Below are positions 22,221 to 22,324 of a stretch of 22,324 nt of DNA, one piece after another; within the stretch, counting starts at the first letter, position 1, and each line of letters opens with the position of its first letter. The stretch comes from Clostridiaceae bacterium UBA6085. GTDB lineage: Bacteria > Bacillota > Clostridia > Clostridiales > Clostridiaceae. Location: NCBI GenBank assembly GCA_002428605.1, contig DIXH01000086.1, positions 1 through 22,324 of the forward strand. Reading direction: 5' to 3'. The notes beneath the pieces were generated by a model. It did not search any database, was not told the origin of the DNA, and was given only the letters and a program-made list of their open reading frames with translations. The position numbers and the translations under genes were made by a program.

Positions 22221-22324
22221 CTTGATGCTTCCTTCTTCCCTGAATACCTTACTGTTGAAATGCTCTCCATTATCCTTCTTGTCGGCTCAGGCTTGTTCAT
22301 CGTATATATGTGGACACCCTCGAT
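22217..22324 (-). CDS. metF: Methylenetetrahydrofolate reductase, C-terminal end (partial)
   Basis: Only the last 35 codons and the TGA stop lie in the window; the rest continues past the right edge. The translated end begins IEGVHIYTMNKPEPTRRIM, which matches the conserved C-terminal strand and helix of MetF (GVHxYTxN). The enzyme reduces methylene-tetrahydrofolate to the methyl form used by MetH, so its place as the gene before the activation protein and metH makes biochemical sense. The stop overlaps the next start by four bases. The family call is good although the fragment is short. Confidence 0.85.
   Translation of the reverse strand: MEGVHIYTMNKPEPTRRIMESISTVRYSGKKEASR

Overview
The window looks like a chromosomal segment of an anaerobic, low-to-mid-GC Bacillota, most likely of the class Clostridia. 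The grounds are strong AGGAGG-type ribosome binding sites, frequent AGG/ATA codons, a PPi-type phosphofructokinase, a ferredoxin-nitroreductase fusion, a YesM/YesN two-component pair, an AcoX-containing dehydrogenase operon, and a B12-dependent methionine synthase whose reactivation domain is a separate protein. I cannot name the genus. No mobile element, tRNA, rRNA or CRISPR array was seen.

Left part (1-6800). A gene-free end (1-170) carries several short inverted repeats. Next come a MarR regulator and an FtsH protease on the minus strand, overlapping by one base, with a palindrome over the regulator's -10 box. A second minus-strand pair encodes an NYN-LOTUS RNA-binding/nuclease-like protein and a small unknown protein. 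On the plus strand are an aspartate/glutamate racemase family protein, then a PPi-type phosphofructokinase with a ferredoxin-nitroreductase. A bidirectional terminator closes this part.

Middle part (6805-14065, minus strand). A six-gene run reads, in transcription order: lipoprotein substrate-binding protein, ABC ATPase, double-domain permease, YesM-type sensor kinase, YesN-type AraC response regulator, Cof-type HAD phosphatase. The transporter belongs to the family usually labelled iron(III). The kinase, regulator and phosphatase argue instead for an organic substrate, perhaps a phosphorylated sugar.

Right-centre part (14246-18732, minus strand). An acetoin-dehydrogenase-like operon reads: free-standing lipoyl domain, AcoX, E1 alpha, E1 beta, an E2 reduced to its catalytic domain, and a Lin0512-family protein. 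A strong terminator follows. E2 is split and the peripheral subunit-binding domain is missing from both pieces. No E3 gene is present. This is the most unusual arrangement in the window.

Right end (19160-22324, minus strand). This is a one-carbon/methionine operon: the end of metF, a stand-alone methionine synthase activation protein with a C-terminal four-cysteine cluster, and a short MetH without its own activation domain. The genes overlap by a few bases and end at a clear terminator. A gap of about 395 bases separates this operon from the aco-like operon and holds the latter's probable promoter and two operator-like palindromes.
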